A DNA stretch of 64,000 nucleotides from positions 3,224,001 through 3,288,000 of the forward strand of contig NZ_JAPEOB010000001.1 of the NCBI RefSeq assembly GCF_026341775.1, given 5' to 3'. Below are positions 51,725 through 60,982 of the stretch, piece after piece. Position 1 is the stretch's first letter, and every line of letters begins with the position of its first letter. The notes beneath the pieces are model-generated. The model searched no databases, was not told the origin of the DNA, and saw only the letters and a list, made by a program, of their open reading frames with translations. The stretch is from Streptomyces sp. NBC_00654. Its GTDB lineage: Bacteria; Actinomycetota; Actinomycetes; Streptomycetales; Streptomycetaceae. A program made the translations under genes and the position numbers.

Positions 51725-51960
51725 TGAACCACATCTACAACGGCATGCCGGCCGCCGAACTCGGCTCCGAGGGCTGGTACAAGCCGTGGAGCGGAGGCAA
51801 CGGAGGCAATTGCATCGAGGCCATGAAGCTGGCCGACGGCAGGGTCGCGGTACGCCAGTCCGCGGATCCCGACGGTCCGGCGCTGATCTACTCCAACGGT
51901 GAGATCGCCGCGTTCATCCAGGGGGCCAAGGCGGGGCAGGCGGATTTCCTTCTCACCTGA
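51724..51960 (+). CDS. DUF397-family small protein
   Basis: 78 residues; ATG shares the A of the preceding stop (TGATG). DUF397 pattern: WYKPWSGGNGGNCIEAMKLADGRVAVRQSADPDGPALIYSNGEIAAFIQGAKAGQADFL in sections, with the conserved S.....NCVEVA-like Cys and RDS(K)-like QSADP. DUF397 proteins are small partners of the DUF5753 XRE regulators and may act as antagonists or toxin-antitoxin-like components. Complete and typical in size. Confidence 0.93.
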   Translation: MNHIYNGMPAAELGSEGWYKPWSGGNGGNCIEAMKLADGRVAVRQSADPDGPALIYSNGEIAAFIQGAKAGQADFLLT

Positions 51961-52042
51961 CGCGTCGGCACATATCCTCGCCCCCACACCGCTTTGCTCT
52001 CTGTGATCGTCGGCGTACGGACTAATACTTACGGAGCGTGCC

Positions 52043-52852
52043 ATGACCGGGAAGGACCCCCAGTCCATCGAGATCGACACCAGCAAGCCGCATCCCGCGC
52101 GGATGTACGACTGGTTTCTCGGTGGCAAGGACAACTATCCGGTCGACGAACAGATGGCCCGGCAACTGCTCTCCGTGGACGCCCGGGGCCGTGACATGGC
52201 ACGCGTCAACCGGGCGTTCATGCACCGGGCCACCCGCTGGCTCGCCGAGAACGGGGTGCGCCAGTTCCTGGACATCGGCACCGGCATACCGACCGAACCC
52301 AACCTCCACCAGATCGCCCAGCGGGCGGCCCCCGACGCGCGCATCGTCTACTGCGACAACGACCCGATCGTGCTCGCGCACGCGGCGGCCCTGCTCCGCT
52401 CCACCCCGCAGGGCGCGACCGAGTACATCCAGGCCGACGCACGCGAGCCCGGGACGATCCTGGCCGAGGCGGGCAAGGTCCTCGACTTCGGCAGGCCGGT
52501 CGCGCTGTCCATGCTCGCGCTGCTGCACTTCCTGGACGACGAGGACGGTGCGCGCGAACTCGTCGACCGCCTCGTGGACCAGCTTCCCTCCGGCAGCTAC
52601 CTCGTCCTCTCGCACACCACCGGTGACTTCAACCCGGAGGGCGCGGCGCAGGCACGTGCCATGTACAAGGCGCGCGGGATGACGCTGCGCCCGCGTACGC
52701 GCGCCGAACTCACCGCCTTCTTCGACGGGCTCGACCTCGTGGAGCCGGGTGTCTCGCTCTCCGCCGACTGGCACCCGGAACTCGGCGAGGTCATCGACGT
52801 CCCGGGTGACGAGCCGATCCCCGGCTACGCGGGAGTCGCCCGCAAGCCCTGA
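52043..52852 (+). CDS. S-adenosyl-methionine-dependent methyltransferase (DUF574/Methyltransf_19)
   Basis: 269 residues, ATG at 52043. Rossmann motif I is FLDIGTGIPT, with the strongly conserved family N-terminus PHPARMYDWFLGGKDNYPVDEQ, then YCDNDPIVLAHAAALL and ADAREPGTIL. This Streptomyces-expanded SAM-binding family is frequently found with XRE/DUF397 genes. No target is known. It starts 82 bp after the DUF397 gene, with a likely own promoter. Confidence 0.92.
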   Translation: MTGKDPQSIEIDTSKPHPARMYDWFLGGKDNYPVDEQMARQLLSVDARGRDMARVNRAFMHRATRWLAENGVRQFLDIGTGIPTEPNLHQIAQRAAPDARIVYCDNDPIVLAHAAALLRSTPQGATEYIQADAREPGTILAEAGKVLDFGRPVALSMLALLHFLDDEDGARELVDRLVDQLPSGSYLVLSHTTGDFNPEGAAQARAMYKARGMTLRPRTRAELTAFFDGLDLVEPGVSLSADWHPELGEVIDVPGDEPIPGYAGVARKP

Positions 52853-52953
52853 CCCGTTGCCCGAGGGCCCTGATCCCTCCCCCCGGCCCGGCAGCTGTCG
52901 TGCCGCCCGGCCCCGGCCCGCCCGGGGGCGCCGTCACCGGTCACAATGGACCC

Positions 52954-53400
52954 ATGTCACGACGCACCTCCCGACCCCGGCGGCCCGCCGCCGGGGCACA
53001 GACCCCGAAGGTCACCGCCGGCTCGCCGTGCCCCTGCGGCCTGCCCGCCACCTACGGGGACTGCTGCGGCCGTCTGCACAGCGGCAGCGCCGCCGCGCGG
53101 ACCTGCGAGGCCCTGATGCGTTCCCGGTACACGGCCTTCGTCGTCCAGGACGCCGCGTATCTGCTGCGCACCTGGCATCCCGACACCCGCCCGCCCGCCG
53201 TCGAGTTCGACCCCGGGATGCGCTGGGTACGCCTGGAGATCCTGGACACCACGGAGGGCAGCGCGTTCCACACCACCGGGACCGTCACCTTCCGCGCCCA
53301 CTACATGGACCACGGGCGGGCCGACTCCCTCCACGAGCACAGCCGGTTCGTCCGCCACCAGGGCGCCTGGGTCTACGCGACGGCCGTCTTCGTCGACTGA
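52954..53400 (+). CDS. YchJ-family SEC-C zinc-motif protein
   Basis: 148 residues, ATG at 52954 at the start of the Arg-rich N-terminus. The N-terminal zinc motif is CPCGLPATYGDCCG (Cys26, 28, 37, 38), the SEC-C knuckle. The remaining ~100 residues match YchJ/UPF0225 (EALMRSRYTAFVVQDAAYLLRTWHPDTRP ... FRAHYMDHGRADSLHEHSRFVRHQGAWVY), an NTF2-like fold. Function unproven in any species. The start is preceded by CACAAT six bases before the ATG, so the transcript may be leaderless. Confidence 0.9.
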   Translation: MSRRTSRPRRPAAGAQTPKVTAGSPCPCGLPATYGDCCGRLHSGSAAARTCEALMRSRYTAFVVQDAAYLLRTWHPDTRPPAVEFDPGMRWVRLEILDTTEGSAFHTTGTVTFRAHYMDHGRADSLHEHSRFVRHQGAWVYATAVFVD

Positions 53401-53430
53401 AAACCGGTTCCCGGCGCGCCCGCCCGGCCG

Positions 53431-53436
53431 TACGAT
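53431..53436 (+). promoter_or_regulatory. Candidate -10 of a leaderless GNAT transcript
   Basis: TACGAT (a match to TAnnnT) lies exactly six bases before the ATG at 53443. No ribosome-binding site exists between it and the start. This is the expected spacing for transcription starting at the A of ATG. Confidence 0.55.
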
Positions 53437-53442
53437 CCGCAC

Positions 53443-54030
53443 ATGAGCGAGGATGCCGAGCAGCCGGAGACCGTACGCACACGCCCCTGGCGAGGCCGCA
53501 CCGTCTCCCTCACCCCGATCGAGCCCGACGACGCCGAGCTGGTCCAGCACTGGCGCGCCGACCCGGTCGCCGCCCATGAGATCGGCATCTGGCCGGGTTC
53601 GCTGCACGAGCTCCGCGAGCGCATCGAACGCTGGACCGACGACCGGAGCCGCGACGACTTCCTCGTCCTCCTCCCGGACGGCACCCCGGCGGGCCATGTC
53701 GCGCTCTTCGACGAGGACATCGCGGACGGCACCGCGGCCGCGTACCTGCTGCTGGCCCCCGAACACCGGGGCCGGGGGCACGCCGTCGACGCCCTGGCCG
53801 CCCTGACCGACCTGGCCTTCGGCGAACTTCCGATGCAGCGCGTCGAGGCGGTCACCCACACCGACAACGACGCCGCGCTCGCCGTCCTCGCCGCCGCGGG
53901 CTTCGTCCAGGAGGGCGTCCGGCGCTCCGCCTGTCTGCACCGGGGACGGCGCTACGACTCCGCGCTCCTGTCGCTGCTCCGCGAGGAGTGGGAGGCCCAG
54001 ACCCGGCCGCGGTCCTGGGAACACGTCTGA
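53443..54030 (+). CDS. GNAT N-acetyltransferase (RimJ/RimL type)
   Basis: 195 residues. The acyl-CoA pyrophosphate loop LAPEHRGRGHAVDALAAL is motif A of the GNAT fold. The N-terminal strand pattern (VSLTPIEPDDAELVQHWRADPVA) and C-terminal TDNDAALAVLAAAGFVQEG are typical of RimL-like acetyltransferases acting on protein N-termini or small amines. Target unknown. ATG at 53443 with a -10-like TACGAT six bases upstream. It is convergent with the MFS gene, two bases between the stops. Confidence 0.9.
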   Translation: MSEDAEQPETVRTRPWRGRTVSLTPIEPDDAELVQHWRADPVAAHEIGIWPGSLHELRERIERWTDDRSRDDFLVLLPDGTPAGHVALFDEDIADGTAAAYLLLAPEHRGRGHAVDALAALTDLAFGELPMQRVEAVTHTDNDAALAVLAAAGFVQEGVRRSACLHRGRRYDSALLSLLREEWEAQTRPRSWEHV

Positions 54031-54032
54031 CC

Positions 54033-56123
54033 TCAGGCCGGAGCGCCTGCCCGCGTCGAGCCGCCCGGCCGGGCGGCCGGGGACAGCTCCTGTGCCAGGT
54101 CCTCCGCCAGCAGCCGCTTGGCGATCACATCGACGGCGGCCCGCAGCTGACGGTCGTCGGGCCGGGCACCGTCCTCGGCCAGCCTGGCGTTCAGCCACTG
54201 GGCCCAGGCGCCGGAGATCGTCGCGGCCTCGCGCCGGCCCGCCGCCGTGTGGGTGAACAGCCGGCCGTCCCCGGTCAGATAGCCCTCCTCGATCATCCGG
54301 TCGAAGACCGGCACCAGCACCTCGGGCGGAATCCGGTGCCGGGCCGCGATCAGGCCGAGGCCCGCATGGCCGACCATCCGGGTGAACAGGTCGACCTGCA
54401 TCACCGCCCAGGCCCCCGCCATGTCGAGCCGGGTGTCGGACTCCGCGACGATCCGCCGTGCCGTGTCCGGGCCCGCGCCGTGCAGGATCCCGGCCACGGC
54501 GAATTCGAGCAGCCTCGCGGAGTCCCCGGCACCGGGCTGGGCGAATCCCTCACCCATGTCCGTCGACCCGGCCCGTGCCGAGTCCCGCAGTTTCACCTGC
54601 TTCAGGAACAGGGCCACGACAAACCCGATCAGGGCCACCGGAACCGTCCACAGGAAGACCGTGTGCAGCGTGTCCGCGTACGCCTGCGCCAGCGGCGCCG
54701 ACTGCGCGCCGGGCAGGCCGTGCAGGGCCTGCGGGTTCTGCGAGGCCTTGACCAGCTCGGCGGGATCGCCGCCCGCCCGTGCCGCCCCGGCCACCCCCTC
54801 GGCCAGATTGGGCTTGAGCGCGTTGGCGTAGATCGTGCCGAACACCGCCGTGCCGAAGGAACTGCCGAGCGTCCGGAAGAAGGTCACGCCCGACGTGGCC
54901 GTGCCCAGGTCCGCGTAGTCGACGGTGTTCTGCACGGCGATCGTCAGCACCTGCATGGACAGCCCGATGCCGAGCCCCAGCACCAGCATGTAGAACGATT
55001 CCCGCCACACACCGCTCTCCGGCCCCATCCGGGAGAGAAGGTACAGCCCGACCGCCATGACCGCTGAGCCGACGATGGGGAACAGCCGGTACTGACCGGT
55101 CTTGCTCACCACGTTGCCGCTGAAGATCGACGCGATCAGCAGACCGATGACCATCGGCAGCGTGCGCACCCCCGACACCGTGGCCGAGTCCCCGTCCACG
55201 TACTGGAGGTATGTCGGCAGGAAGATCATCGCGCCGAGCATCGCGAAACCCACGATGAAGCTGAGGATCGAGCAGACCGTGAAGACCGGATTGCGGAACA
55301 GCCGCATCGGCAGCATCGGCTCCTCGGCGCGGGTCTCCACCACGCAGAACAGCGCCAGGGCGACGAGCCCGCCGATGAACAGGGAGATGATGACCGGCGA
55401 GCCCCAGGCGTACTCGTTGCCGCCCCAGCTCGTCGCCAGGATCAGGGCGCTCGCACCCAGCGCGACCAGCGCGATGCCCAGGTAGTCGATCACCGGCCGC
55501 CCGGCCGCCTTCACCGAGGGAATGTTGCGGGCGGCCGCGATGACCACCACGATCGCGATCGGCACATTGACGTAGAACGCCCAGCGCCAGGTCAGATGGT
55601 CGGTGAACAGGCCGCCCAGCAGCGGCCCGATGACGGTGGAGATGCCGAAGACCGCCCCGATCGCGCCCTGGTACTTGCCGCGGTCCCGCAGCGGGATCAC
55701 ATCGGCGATCAGCGCCATCGACGTGACCATGAGCCCGCCCGCGCCGATGCCCTGCATGCCCCGCCAGATGATCAGCAGCAGCATGTTCGGCGCGAGGCCG
55801 CACAGGAACGAACCGGTGATGAAGATGACCGCCGAGACCTGGAACACCAGCTTCCGCCCGAACAGGTCGCCGAACTTCCCGACCAGCACCGTCGCCACCG
55901 TCTCGGCGAGCAGATACGCCGTGACCACCCAGGACATATGGGCGGCGCCCCCGAGGTCCGAGACGATCGTGGGCAGGGCCGTTCCCACGATCGTCTGGTC
56001 CAGCGCCGCCAGCAGCATCCCGAGCACGATCGTCGCGAAGACGATGTTGCGGCGGCGCGGGTCGAGCACGGGCGGCGCGGCGGCACTCTGCGCGGCGGGG
56101 GCGGTCTCGCTGGCAGTGGTCAC
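54033..56123 (-). CDS. DHA2-family (EmrB/QacA) MFS drug exporter with C-terminal winged-helix-like extension
   Basis: 696 residues; typical DHA2 transporters are ~500. Fourteen membrane helices occupy ~25-520: [21 protein letters not shown] (motif C/D region), [14 protein letters not shown] (motif A), [32 protein letters not shown]. Beyond ~530 is a soluble ~160-residue part ([50 protein letters not shown]). Its [23 protein letters not shown] stretch looks like the recognition helix and wing of a MarR-type helix-turn-helix. The fusion could let the pump sense its substrate or act as a built-in regulator. No separate regulator gene lies nearby. ATG at 56123. Confidence 0.88.
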   Translation of the reverse strand: MTTASETAPAAQSAAAPPVLDPRRRNIVFATIVLGMLLAALDQTIVGTALPTIVSDLGGAAHMSWVVTAYLLAETVATVLVGKFGDLFGRKLVFQVSAVIFITGSFLCGLAPNMLLLIIWRGMQGIGAGGLMVTSMALIADVIPLRDRGKYQGAIGAVFGISTVIGPLLGGLFTDHLTWRWAFYVNVPIAIVVVIAAARNIPSVKAAGRPVIDYLGIALVALGASALILATSWGGNEYAWGSPVIISLFIGGLVALALFCVVETRAEEPMLPMRLFRNPVFTVCSILSFIVGFAMLGAMIFLPTYLQYVDGDSATVSGVRTLPMVIGLLIASIFSGNVVSKTGQYRLFPIVGSAVMAVGLYLLSRMGPESGVWRESFYMLVLGLGIGLSMQVLTIAVQNTVDYADLGTATSGVTFFRTLGSSFGTAVFGTIYANALKPNLAEGVAGAARAGGDPAELVKASQNPQALHGLPGAQSAPLAQAYADTLHTVFLWTVPVALIGFVVALFLKQVKLRDSARAGSTDMGEGFAQPGAGDSARLLEFAVAGILHGAGPDTARRIVAESDTRLDMAGAWAVMQVDLFTRMVGHAGLGLIAARHRIPPEVLVPVFDRMIEEGYLTGDGRLFTHTAAGRREAATISGAWAQWLNARLAEDGARPDDRQLRAAVDVIAKRLLAEDLAQELSPAARPGGSTRAGAPA

Positions 56124-56178
56124 GCTTGCACCCTCACACCGGCCCGCACCCGCCGCATGCGGGCCGCCGCCGGACGGG

Positions 56179-57006
56179 TCAGGCGGGAAGCTCCCGGAGC
56201 GACCTCTTCAGCCGGGCCACGAACGCCTCGCGGACCGGCTCCGCCACCCGGTCGAGCGAGAGATAGGGATTGAGGTCCTCCAGCTCGACGAGCAGCAGTT
56301 CACCCTCCGCCGTACGGCAGGCGTCGACCCGCTGGATGCCGTACGCGAGGCTGTTCCACGCGATGAACCGCCGGGCGAACTCCAGATCCGCCGCGCTCGG
56401 CGCATACGGCTCCAGCACCCATCGGCGCTCCGGGTCCGGGGCGTACAACGCGTACTGGAAGTCGTGGTCGACGAAGCAGAAGGACACCTCGTGGCGGAAG
56501 CCGATCCGCGGCTGGACCAGCAGCGTCCCGTCGGCGCCCGCCGGCAGCTCCGGCTCCCGCACGAACCGCAGCCCCACCGAGTCCGCCCCCAGCTTCGGCT
56601 TCACCACGTATTCGGCCGACTCCGGCAGCAGCCCCAGATCCGCCGCCCGGTCCACCGTCGGGATCACCGGATAGCCCGCGCGGCTCAGCTCGACGAGATA
56701 CTGCTTGCCCGCCATGTCCCCACGCCCCCCGAGCGGGTTGTAGACCCGGCTCCCCAGCTCCCGCGCCCGCGCGCGGAACGCGCCGTACGCCTCCGGGTAG
56801 TGCAGCACCGGGCCGCTGTTGCGTATGAGGACCGTGTCGAAACCCGTCAACAGCGCCGCGGCGTCCAGCGGGTGGCACAGCGCGACATCGAACTCCTCGC
56901 GCAGCCGGGCGCCCAGGAAGATGTCCTCGTCGCAGTATCGGCGCCCGCGCGCCGCGTAGGCGAGATCGGTGACAAGCAGGACGGAAGTCCGCGGACCGGC
57001 GGGCAT
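56179..57006 (-). CDS. ATP-grasp family protein
   Basis: 275 residues, ATG at 57006 with GGGGGAA upstream. The fold follows RimK/glutathione-synthetase-type ATP-grasp: N-terminal Rossmann-like part ([28 protein letters not shown]), [15 protein letters not shown], then the ATP-grasp elements [43 protein letters not shown] and the magnesium site near [28 protein letters not shown]. It ligates a carboxylate to an amine or thiol. Substrate unknown. The small gene upstream at 57448 is 175 bp away; a substrate relation is possible but not supported by its sequence. Confidence 0.85.
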   Translation of the reverse strand: MPAGPRTSVLLVTDLAYAARGRRYCDEDIFLGARLREEFDVALCHPLDAAALLTGFDTVLIRNSGPVLHYPEAYGAFRARARELGSRVYNPLGGRGDMAGKQYLVELSRAGYPVIPTVDRAADLGLLPESAEYVVKPKLGADSVGLRFVREPELPAGADGTLLVQPRIGFRHEVSFCFVDHDFQYALYAPDPERRWVLEPYAPSAADLEFARRFIAWNSLAYGIQRVDACRTAEGELLLVELEDLNPYLSLDRVAEPVREAFVARLKRSLRELPA

Positions 57007-57181
57007 GGCGTTCCCCCAGGGGGTGTGTGGACCGATGGATGACCCATGGCCTCGGCGGCGCGGCACGTTCACGCCCCCGGAGCGTCCCGGCCTCCGCGCC
57101 GCGGGTGCCGGACGCATCGTATGCGTCGTCCCCGCCCGGCGTTCTCCCGCCCTTCGCCGGCGGCCCCCGGCGCCCACGCCG

Positions 57182-57448
57182 CTACGCGAAGCCGGATCCG
57201 GGGCGCACCGCCAGGCGGGGGTGGTGGGCGGCGAGCACCTTGTTGGCGCGGGCCAGTTCGGCGAGGGCCTGCTCGCGGTCGGCCTGGTCCTCGATGCCGA
57301 GGCGCGGCCCGCGGAAGCGGCGGACCTCACGGGCCGCGCAGTCGGCGTCGAACTCCGCCTGGAGGATGTGCGGCGGGATACAGGACCCGATCAGCGCGGC
57401 GACCCGGTCCGGGATCGGCACGGGGACGAGCAGGTGCGAGGCGGTCAT
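57182..57448 (-). CDS. Small hypothetical protein
   Basis: 88 residues. ATG at 57448 is selected because GAGAGGGAACC precedes it; longer upstream starts give a Pro/Gly-rich leader. It is soluble and helical: HLLVPVPIPDRVAALIGSCIPPHILQAEF, then EVRRFRGPRLGIEDQADREQALAELARANKVLAAHHPRLAV. No motif recognised. It is typical in size of actinobacterial small conserved proteins, perhaps a helical adaptor or a protein-binding peptide. It precedes the ATP-grasp gene on the same strand. Confidence 0.6.
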   Translation of the reverse strand: MTASHLLVPVPIPDRVAALIGSCIPPHILQAEFDADCAAREVRRFRGPRLGIEDQADREQALAELARANKVLAAHHPRLAVRPGSGFA

Positions 57449-57650
57449 GGGTGGTTCCCTCTCGGATGGTTGGCCAGGAGGCGGTACGTGAACGCGGCCG
57501 CCTGGTGGGCGGCCGGCTCCTCCATGTGTACGGGACGCGGTTCCGGGTTTCTCGTTGGATACGTCTCCGTGTCGCAACCGTTTGGGACTGACCGTCTATT
57601 TCCCCTTACGCGTGGGTAAGTTGACTTGCCGCCCTCGCGTATGCATGTGC

Positions 57651-58865
57651 TCAGGAGCGCTTGGTGTCGCTGCGGGCCCGGAGCGACAGGGCGCGCAGTA
57701 CCGCCTCGGTGGAGAACCGGGCCTCCGGATCGACCAGTTGTTCGCCGAAGATGGTCTCCAGATTGCGCATGCGGTAGCGGACCGTCTGCGGATGCACATC
57801 GAGCAGCTCGCCCATCTGGGCCGCGGTGCCACGGGTGTCGAGCCAGATCCTCAGGGTCTCGATCAGCCGCTCGCGGCGGTTGGCGCTGATCTTGGCGACC
57901 GGGGCCAGCTCCCGCTGGGCGAGCTGGTCGAGGAGGGACGGGTCGGACAGCAGCCACAGGGTGATCAGATGGTCCTCGCACCGGACGAACGGCGTGTCGT
58001 CGATCACGCCCGCGTCGACGAGTTCGAGCACTCTGCGGGCCCAGCGGATCGAGTCCGAGGCCAGGGCCGTGGGGACGGTCAGCCCGATCGCGGCGTGGGC
58101 GGTGGGCAGGGCCTGCGCCAGCATCGATCTTCGCGCCTCGTCCACCGGCCCCGGGATCAGTAAGTGCGGCTGCGGATCGCTGAGATCGGCCAGGATGTCG
58201 CGGTCCGCGCAGAGCCGCTCCAGGCCCGCGGGGGCGCGCACGGCGACCAGGGTCACCTGCTCGGGCAGCACCCAGCCGGTCTGCTCGCACAGATCGGCGA
58301 TGGCGCTGCGGGGTACGGGGCGTCCGGCGAGGATCAGATGGAGGAGGCGGCGGCGCATGGCCTCACCCTGCTCGCCGGACTGCGACTGCACCTCCAGGAA
58401 CCCCTCGCGGGAAAGAGCTTCCAGTTCGTCGACATAGGTGAAGAGGGCGTCGGCGAAACTCAGCATGAGGGTGGGGGAGAGGTGATAGCTCCGGCCGACT
58501 TTCTTCGCCCGTCGCAGCGCGACCCGGGCGCCCAGGCGATAAGCCCCCTGCAGGGAGTCCATACTCCTTCCCTCGTAGGCCTCGAACCTTCCGAAACGAC
58601 GGCACATGTCGTCGCGGAGCGTGGTGGAGGCGGAGGGCTCCGCCACCAGATCGACGAAGGACGAGAGGCTCTGTTCCACACCCACCCGGATGGCCAGCCC
58701 GTTCGGGCCGTCGAGCAGGCGGGCGTATTCCGGATACGCCCGGGTGACTTCTATGCCGATTTCCTTGATGAGGCTGGGCAGTTCGGGCCGCATCATCGCG
58801 GCGAATTCCTGGGGGAGGGGCCCCAGCGGGTCTTCGGTGTCCAACGGCTGTATGAGATGTGGCAT
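57651..58865 (-). CDS. PucR/CdaR-family transcriptional activator
   Basis: 404 residues, ATG at 58865. The N-terminal half is the PucR-type regulatory region (ELPSLIKEIGIEVTRAYPEYARLLDG ... GVEQSLSSFVDLV). The C-terminal helix-turn-helix is LIETLRIWLDTRGTAAQMGELLDVHPQTVRYRMRNLETIFG, the PucR_2 HTH. Such activators respond to amino-acid or purine ligands and often lie next to their targets. Here the targets are most likely the divergently oriented secreted genes on the right, reached across 845 bp with three CAAGTC-like motifs. Confidence 0.9.
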   Translation of the reverse strand: MPHLIQPLDTEDPLGPLPQEFAAMMRPELPSLIKEIGIEVTRAYPEYARLLDGPNGLAIRVGVEQSLSSFVDLVAEPSASTTLRDDMCRRFGRFEAYEGRSMDSLQGAYRLGARVALRRAKKVGRSYHLSPTLMLSFADALFTYVDELEALSREGFLEVQSQSGEQGEAMRRRLLHLILAGRPVPRSAIADLCEQTGWVLPEQVTLVAVRAPAGLERLCADRDILADLSDPQPHLLIPGPVDEARRSMLAQALPTAHAAIGLTVPTALASDSIRWARRVLELVDAGVIDDTPFVRCEDHLITLWLLSDPSLLDQLAQRELAPVAKISANRRERLIETLRIWLDTRGTAAQMGELLDVHPQTVRYRMRNLETIFGEQLVDPEARFSTEAVLRALSLRARSDTKRS

Positions 58866-59710
58866 GACGTATTCCCCTTGCTCTCGGCGCCCGGTGGTGG
58901 GGTGAGGCGGTGGGGGGAAGCGCTCCCACGAACCGACAGGTGCGTACCAAGTCCGCGATGAAGATAGACCAAGTCAGAGACGGTGCCCACCACTTGGACA
59001 AGATCGGAGTGCAAGGGGCACACATCGTCGGCGCGTTGTGGGTCTTCCGTGCAGGTGGGGAGGTAATACTCGCTTTCGGACAATGAATTTCGGCCGCGTG
59101 CTCGGATGGTGACAACAAACCCATCTCGCTCTCCGCGAAGGGCCGCCGGCGCGGAGGTGCGGGGCGCCGGCGGGGGTGTGGCCGTCGCTCCGGGTGCCCG
59201 GCGGGGAGGGGGCTCACCATGGGGTACGTGCGCGGGCCGGTTCTCGCCGGTGCCCCGCCCCGGTCCGCCGGGGGCGATGGCCGGTGCGCAGGCCAGGCGG
59301 TACGCGTCCGGGCTCCCGGGTCCGGCCGCCCGGGTCCGGGCCGTGTGTGCGAGGAGCGGGTTCCGTCGGCCGGAGCGCCCCGTTCCGCCTCCGTGGACGC
59401 ACCCGGTTGCGCATCCCTTGATAAAAGGCGCCTGCGACGATACTCATTTCCGGATCAAAATCCGGGCGGCGAAAAAGATCTTAGACGGACGGATTGTGTC
59501 GCCCTGTTTCCCGCGAGTAACATCACGCCTCGGTCAATTCGGACGTGAAATCTGCCCGAAATTTGACGCTCGGAGCTCCCGCCTTCGGTCCACCCGGGGC
59601 ACCACTGACAGGTCACCGTCGGCGATCGCCGTCCTCGGCGCGGCAGACGTTGCCACCGAACAACTTCGTGCACGAGGCCGCTGTTGTGGCGGCCGACAAG
59701 AGGGGACGAC
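58866..59710. other. 845-bp intergenic region between the PucR gene and a secreted protein gene
   Basis: No gene supported. ACCAAGTC at 58946-58953 and 58968-58975 and a dyad CTTGGACAAG at 58993-59002 form a regularly spaced set near the regulator side. The right part has an AT-richer stretch (TTGATAAAAGG near 59417) that suits a promoter for the secreted gene at 59711. Short open frames on both strands show mixed codon use and are not believable. Confidence 0.6.
58946..59002. promoter_or_regulatory. Repeated CAAGTC/CTTGGAC motifs, candidate PucR operator
   Basis: Three related elements: ACCAAGTC twice in direct orientation (22 bp apart), then CACTTGGAC with the arms CTTG and CAAG. They are 80-140 bp upstream of the PucR start, the right place for autoregulation or for activation of the opposite gene. 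Confidence 0.45.
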
Positions 59711-60643
59711 ATGAGACCCGTTTCCACCAGAACCCGTGTGGGGATGCTTGCCGCATTCACGGCGTTCACCGCTCTGCTTTCCACCGGCTCGGCCACCGCC
59801 GCCACACAGCTCAACGGCGACTGGGCACCGTTCGACCGCTGCCCGGTGGATGCGCCCGCCATGCTGGCCGCGGACGGCATCACCGATGTCGCGACCTGCA
59901 TCTCGTCGAGTTCCGCCACCGGATCGATCACGCTCGGCAAGTCCGTGGTGCCGACCGGCAACAGCGATCTGCAGCTCGGTGTGATCCAGCACAGCGACGG
60001 CACCACCTCACTGGTCGCACCGCCCGAAGGGGCGCTCGTCGCCGATTCTGCCGAAATTCCGGGAGGCCTGCTCGGGCTGATGTGCCCGAACGGAATTCCC
60101 GTGATCTCGGGAATCTGCCGACAGCTGACGGACAATGACCTCAACCGGGTGACGGCGACCATCGAACCGGCCGGCGCGCCCCGGGACTTCCAGATGACCG
60201 CGGCGTTCTCCACCGGTCAGCCCATTCTCACCATCCCGGTCCGCATTCACCTGAAGAACCCGTTCCTCGGTGACAAGTGCTACATCGGCACCACGGCCGA
60301 CCCGGTGCTGCTCAAGCCGCAGAACCTGACCCAGCCCGCGCTCTCGCTCCAGCGGTTCGCGGCGAACGGGCCCCGCGACGACGCCGGCGAGATGGGCCGG
60401 TACACCTTCGACGGCGCCGACCAGGGGGATTCCACGTTCGCCGTCCCGGGTGCCAGCGGCTGCGGGGCCGGGCTCCTGGACTGGGCGGTGAACCTCAAGA
60501 CCGGGCTCCCCTCGGCGTCGGGGAAGAACAGCGTGACCCTCAACAGCACTTCGACGTATTTCGCCAGCCCCTACACCCCGGCGAGCCTCGCGCCGAACGA
60601 GGGCAAGGAGCTCTCACGGTTCTGGCATTCGGCACAGCAGTAG
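59711..60643 (+). CDS. Secreted protein of unknown function
   Basis: 310 residues. ATG at 59711 follows AGAGGGGACGAC. Signal peptide ~1-30 (VGMLAAFTAFTALLSTGSATAA), cleaved near ATAATQ. The mature protein is Cys-containing (two pairs: CPVD, CISS, then MCPNGIPVISGICRQ, CYIGTT, SGCGAGLLD), beta-rich with many Gly/Asp/Thr turns. No catalytic motif recognised. It is the first of three secreted genes of similar style that lie between the PucR gene and the window end, which suggests a joint role at the cell surface. Confidence 0.8.
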   Translation: MRPVSTRTRVGMLAAFTAFTALLSTGSATAATQLNGDWAPFDRCPVDAPAMLAADGITDVATCISSSSATGSITLGKSVVPTGNSDLQLGVIQHSDGTTSLVAPPEGALVADSAEIPGGLLGLMCPNGIPVISGICRQLTDNDLNRVTATIEPAGAPRDFQMTAAFSTGQPILTIPVRIHLKNPFLGDKCYIGTTADPVLLKPQNLTQPALSLQRFAANGPRDDAGEMGRYTFDGADQGDSTFAVPGASGCGAGLLDWAVNLKTGLPSASGKNSVTLNSTSTYFASPYTPASLAPNEGKELSRFWHSAQQ

Positions 60644-60982
60644 CCGGAGTTCCGCCGGTGGCGCCCTCGGAAATGCGGAAAGCAGAACAGGGTTTCCGTT
60701 CAACCTCTTCTCAACTCCGAATTGGCGCAGTAAAGTACCGGTCAGTAGTCATTTGAGTCATCACATGGACCGGCTTCATTGCGGGAACCACATCGGAACG
60801 CCTGGCGCGAATGCAGCCCGGGAGAGCCGCCTCACAAGGTAATCGATTGGTTCACGCTCAGCTGCAGCCCGTTCGTCCGTGAACGGGAGTACTTCCCCCA
60901 GAAAACCGTGCCGGACAGAGCTGTGTCATTTCGGCGACGCAACCCTGACGGACCAATTCCCCAACGGGACAGGAGAAGTTCC
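60644..60982. other. 339-bp intergenic region upstream of the second secreted gene
   Basis: No gene. There is a 7-bp stem (CCCGTTC at 60868, GAACGGG at 60881) and an AT-richer promoter-like section near 60730-60760. A proper AGGAGAAG ribosome site lies at 60971-60978 for the next gene. Confidence 0.5.

Noticed and set aside
57182..57448. Graspetide precursor for the neighbouring ATP-grasp enzyme
   Set aside because: The 88-residue protein lacks a repeated Thr/Lys/Asp/Glu core and looks like a normal helical protein.
59106..59714. Plus-strand 202-codon frame in the PucR gap
   Set aside because: Runs into the next gene's start, Arg/Gly/Pro-rich with mixed codon use and no motif.
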